A DNA stretch of 7,761 bases from the NCBI GenBank assembly GCA_022425845.1, contig JAKMEU010000203.1, positions 1 to 7,761 of the forward strand. Direction: 5' to 3'. Source of the DNA: Luminiphilus sp. Lineage in GTDB: Bacteria > Pseudomonadota > Gammaproteobacteria > Pseudomonadales > Halieaceae. The translations under genes and the position numbers were made by a program. Numbering within the stretch: the first letter of the stretch is position 1; the number at the start of each line of letters is the position of its first letter. The notes below the pieces were generated by a model. The model was given only the letters and a program-made list of their open reading frames with translations. It ran no database searches and was not told the DNA's origin. Below, in pieces: positions 6,042 through 7,761 of this stretch.

Positions 6042-7250
6042 TCAGTTACCTGTGGGCACCTCATTGAAGGGGATGCCCTTATCTGCACGTGGATCCTGCG
6101 GCAGGCCCAGAACCCGCTCAGCAATGATATTGGTCATGATTTCGTCGGTTCCGCCCGCAATTCGAAGTCCCGGTGCGCCCATATAAGAGCGCTGCGCCAT
6201 TCCGGCGAACGGGTCGGTTTCATCACCCCAAAGTGCGCCGTGTTCCTCGAGCAAATCCATACAGAAGGAGGCTATGTCCTGGAGCTTGGGTGCGCCCACC
6301 AATTTCCCGATGGAGTTTTCCGGCCCGGGCAAATCGCCGCGTGATAGCGCACTCAGGGCCCGATAGCCGTTGTACTTGAGGCCAGACTCCAGAACATGGA
6401 AGTTCGCAATTTTGGCCCGAACCGCGCTGTCCTTTATGGCGGGCTGGTCATTGATACTGACCGCCTGCGCGATTTTCATGGCCAGAGGTACGTCGGCGCC
6501 CGAGCCGCCACCGCCGATCGCGAGCCGCTCGTTCATCAACGTGGTCAGCGCCACTTGCCAGCCCTGACCCACCTCACCAAGGCGAAAGCTGTCGGGGATG
6601 CGTACGTCAGTAAAGTAGACCTCGTTGAAGTCAGAATCTCCTGTCAGTTGCTTGATCGGCCTGGTTTCAACGCCAGGGGCTTTCATGTCGACCAAAAAAG
6701 CCGTCAGGCCCTTGTGTTTGGCGACGGTGGGATCCGTGCGTGTCACGATCATGCCGTAGTCTGAGTAGTGCGCGCCCGAGGTCCATATTTTCTGGCCATT
6801 GATGACCCATTCATCGCCGTCTTTTTCGGCTTTGGTGCGCAGTGCCGCGAGATCAGAGCCGCTGGCGGGTTCAGAAAACAACTGACACCATATTTCTTCG
6901 CCACTGGCGAGCTTGGGAAGGAAGCGGTCGCAGCACTCGGCAGAACTCCAGGCCATGATAGTGGGGGCAATCATGCCCTGGCCGATAACAAAGAATCGGG
7001 AGGGTACGTCGTATTTGTCTTCTTCCTGTCCCCAGATCACACGTTGTATCGGGGTGGCGCCACGGCCACCGTATTTCTCATCCCAGCCGATGCAGGCCCA
7101 GCCGCCATCATATTTCCGCTTCTGCCAGAGTTTTGCGATCTCCAGCCGCCGCAGGCCGCGTGTATCGTCTTCAGTCAGCTGGTTCTCGGCAAGCCAAGCT
7201 GCTGCTTCCGCTCGGAAGGTGGCTTCTTCAGGTGTGTCATTGAAATCCAT
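6042..7250 (-). CDS. acyl-CoA dehydrogenase (402 residues, complete)
   Basis: FAD flavoenzyme that introduces a trans-2 double bond into an acyl-CoA and passes electrons to ETF. Domains: helical N-terminus (about 1-115), beta domain with the signature CQLFSEPASGSD (122-133) and WTSGAHYSDY (156-165), then the C-terminal helical bundle (about 228-385) with GGTDEIMTN (366-374) and AERVLGLP (377-384). The MCAD catalytic Glu376 aligns with Gly366, so that residue is absent. Glu241 in MNERLAIG occupies the place of the helix-G catalytic Glu of long-chain (LCAD) and isovaleryl-CoA dehydrogenases, and is the likely base. The ATG at 7250 is backed by AGGAG 9 bases upstream. It starts 18 bp after the stop of a second, divergent acyl-CoA dehydrogenase, so the two are almost surely one operon and may form a heteromer. 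The substrate (long-chain, branched or sterol side-chain acyl-CoA) cannot be read from sequence. Confidence 0.95.
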   Translation of the reverse strand: MDFNDTPEEATFRAEAAAWLAENQLTEDDTRGLRRLEIAKLWQKRKYDGGWACIGWDEKYGGRGATPIQRVIWGQEEDKYDVPSRFFVIGQGMIAPTIMAWSSAECCDRFLPKLASGEEIWCQLFSEPASGSDLAALRTKAEKDGDEWVINGQKIWTSGAHYSDYGMIVTRTDPTVAKHKGLTAFLVDMKAPGVETRPIKQLTGDSDFNEVYFTDVRIPDSFRLGEVGQGWQVALTTLMNERLAIGGGGSGADVPLAMKIAQAVSINDQPAIKDSAVRAKIANFHVLESGLKYNGYRALSALSRGDLPGPENSIGKLVGAPKLQDIASFCMDLLEEHGALWGDETDPFAGMAQRSYMGAPGLRIAGGTDEIMTNIIAERVLGLPQDPRADKGIPFNEVPTGN

Positions 7251-7259
7251 GGCTAAATT

Positions 7260-7264
7260 CTCCT
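7260..7264 (-). promoter_or_regulatory. ribosome binding site of the complete acyl-CoA dehydrogenase gene
   Basis: AGGAG on the minus strand, 9 bases before ATG 7250, placed in the 18-bp gap right after the stop of the upstream dehydrogenase gene, as expected inside an operon. Confidence 0.65.
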
Positions 7265-7268
7265 GTGC

Positions 7269-7761
7269 TCAGGCCGCGGAGGCGGCTTGCTGTTCGAGTT
7301 CGGTCACCAAGCGGTCCTGCCAGTAACGCTCCGAACCCAGTGCAAGGCTCAGTAGCTTGGCCCTTCGGTAGTAAAACTGACAGTCAAACTCCCAGGTAAA
7401 GCCCATGCCGCCATGGGTCTGGATATTCTCCTGCGCCGCATTCAAGGAGGCTTGAATGGATGCCACCCGGGCGGTCGCCGCTGCCAGGGTTAAGCTGTCG
7501 CTGCCGCTGGCCAACGCCCACGCGCCGTGATAAGCATTGCTTCGGGCTAATGCATTCTTGACGTACATTCCGGCCAGTTTGTGCTTGATTGCCTGGAACG
7601 AACCGATAGGGCGACCGAAGGCGTAGCGCTGCTTGGCGTAATCGCAAGCCTGTTCCAGCGCCATGTCGGCCAGGCCCAGCTGCTCCCATGCCATGAGCAC
7701 CGCGGCCCGATCGAAAAGCGACTCCAGCGCCAGCCAGGGCACGACGCCATCGCCCAGAGCC
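7269..7761 (-). CDS. acyl-CoA dehydrogenase, second type (C-terminal part only)
   Basis: The minus-strand frame is open to the right edge; the GTG at 7742 is internal, so about 164 C-terminal residues are visible and the FAD-binding middle domain lies outside. What is seen is the C-terminal helical bundle. It has a helix with LFDRAAVLMAWEQLG, then YAKQRYAFGRPIGSFQAIKHKLA, which is the classic dehydrogenase motif after the catalytic helix. ENIQTHGGMGFTWEFD followed by QFYYRRAKL near the end replaces the YEGT region of MCAD. The helix-G position that is Glu241 in the downstream paralogue appears to be Asp here, and the MCAD Glu376 position is Gly. HGGMGFTWE is typical of the less-conserved partner in paired acyl-CoA dehydrogenases. 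The stop TGA is 18 bp before the next start. It may be the FAD-sharing or structural partner of a hetero-oligomer (inference). Confidence 0.9.
   Translation of the reverse strand, partial: ALGDGVVPWLALESLFDRAAVLMAWEQLGLADMALEQACDYAKQRYAFGRPIGSFQAIKHKLAGMYVKNALARSNAYHGAWALASGSDSLTLAAATARVASIQASLNAAQENIQTHGGMGFTWEFDCQFYYRRAKLLSLALGSERYWQDRLVTELEQQAASAA

Noticed and set aside
1..7761. Mobile element, CRISPR, toxin-antitoxin or defence system
   Set aside because: No repeats of array type, transposase, integrase, tRNA or small two-gene module is visible; all substantial frames are metabolic, transport or protease genes.

Overview
The window looks like a chromosomal piece of a fairly GC-rich Gram-negative bacterium. 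A marine gammaproteobacterium of the OM60/NOR5 (Halieaceae) type is my best guess. It rests on the mix of protein families (single-domain Old Yellow Enzyme homologue, secreted cysteine-containing S41 peptidase, paired acyl-CoA dehydrogenases, glutathione-dependent formaldehyde oxidation, ZntB), not on any marker gene. I see no RNA genes, CRISPR array, insertion sequence, phage gene or long repeat, and coding density is very high. No stretch over 150 bases lacks a gene.

Layout: two genes lie on the + strand. The first is the 3' part of an Old Yellow Enzyme (OYE) family flavin oxidoreductase, cut by the left edge (2-1144). After 148 bp with a possible -10 element comes a TTG-started, exported S41 serine peptidase (1293-2894). 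It meets the minus-strand genes tail to tail with only 8 bp between stop codons. In transcription order (right to left) the minus strand carries the C-terminal part of an acyl-CoA dehydrogenase cut by the right edge (7761-7269), a complete acyl-CoA dehydrogenase (7250-6042), a CorA/ZntB-type metal transporter (5973-4972), class III alcohol dehydrogenase FrmA (4854-3748), and S-formylglutathione hydrolase (3751-2903). The gaps are 18, 68 and 117 bp, then a 4-bp overlap.

Functional units: FrmA and S-formylglutathione hydrolase form the classical two-step formaldehyde detoxification pathway (S-hydroxymethylglutathione to S-formylglutathione to formate plus glutathione) and are translationally coupled. 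The two acyl-CoA dehydrogenases are dissimilar and tandem. Both lack the MCAD-type C-terminal catalytic glutamate and only one shows a glutamate at the alternative position, so a hetero-oligomeric alpha,beta-dehydrogenase, like those described for steroid side-chain or unusual acyl-CoA breakdown, is a reasonable inference. The OYE homologue carries a rearranged, probably non-functional version of the iron-sulfur cysteine motif of 2,4-dienoyl-CoA reductase. I found no convincing new multi-gene system. The best leads are the acyl-CoA dehydrogenase pair, the degenerate cysteine motif of the OYE protein, and the TTG start codons of two genes.
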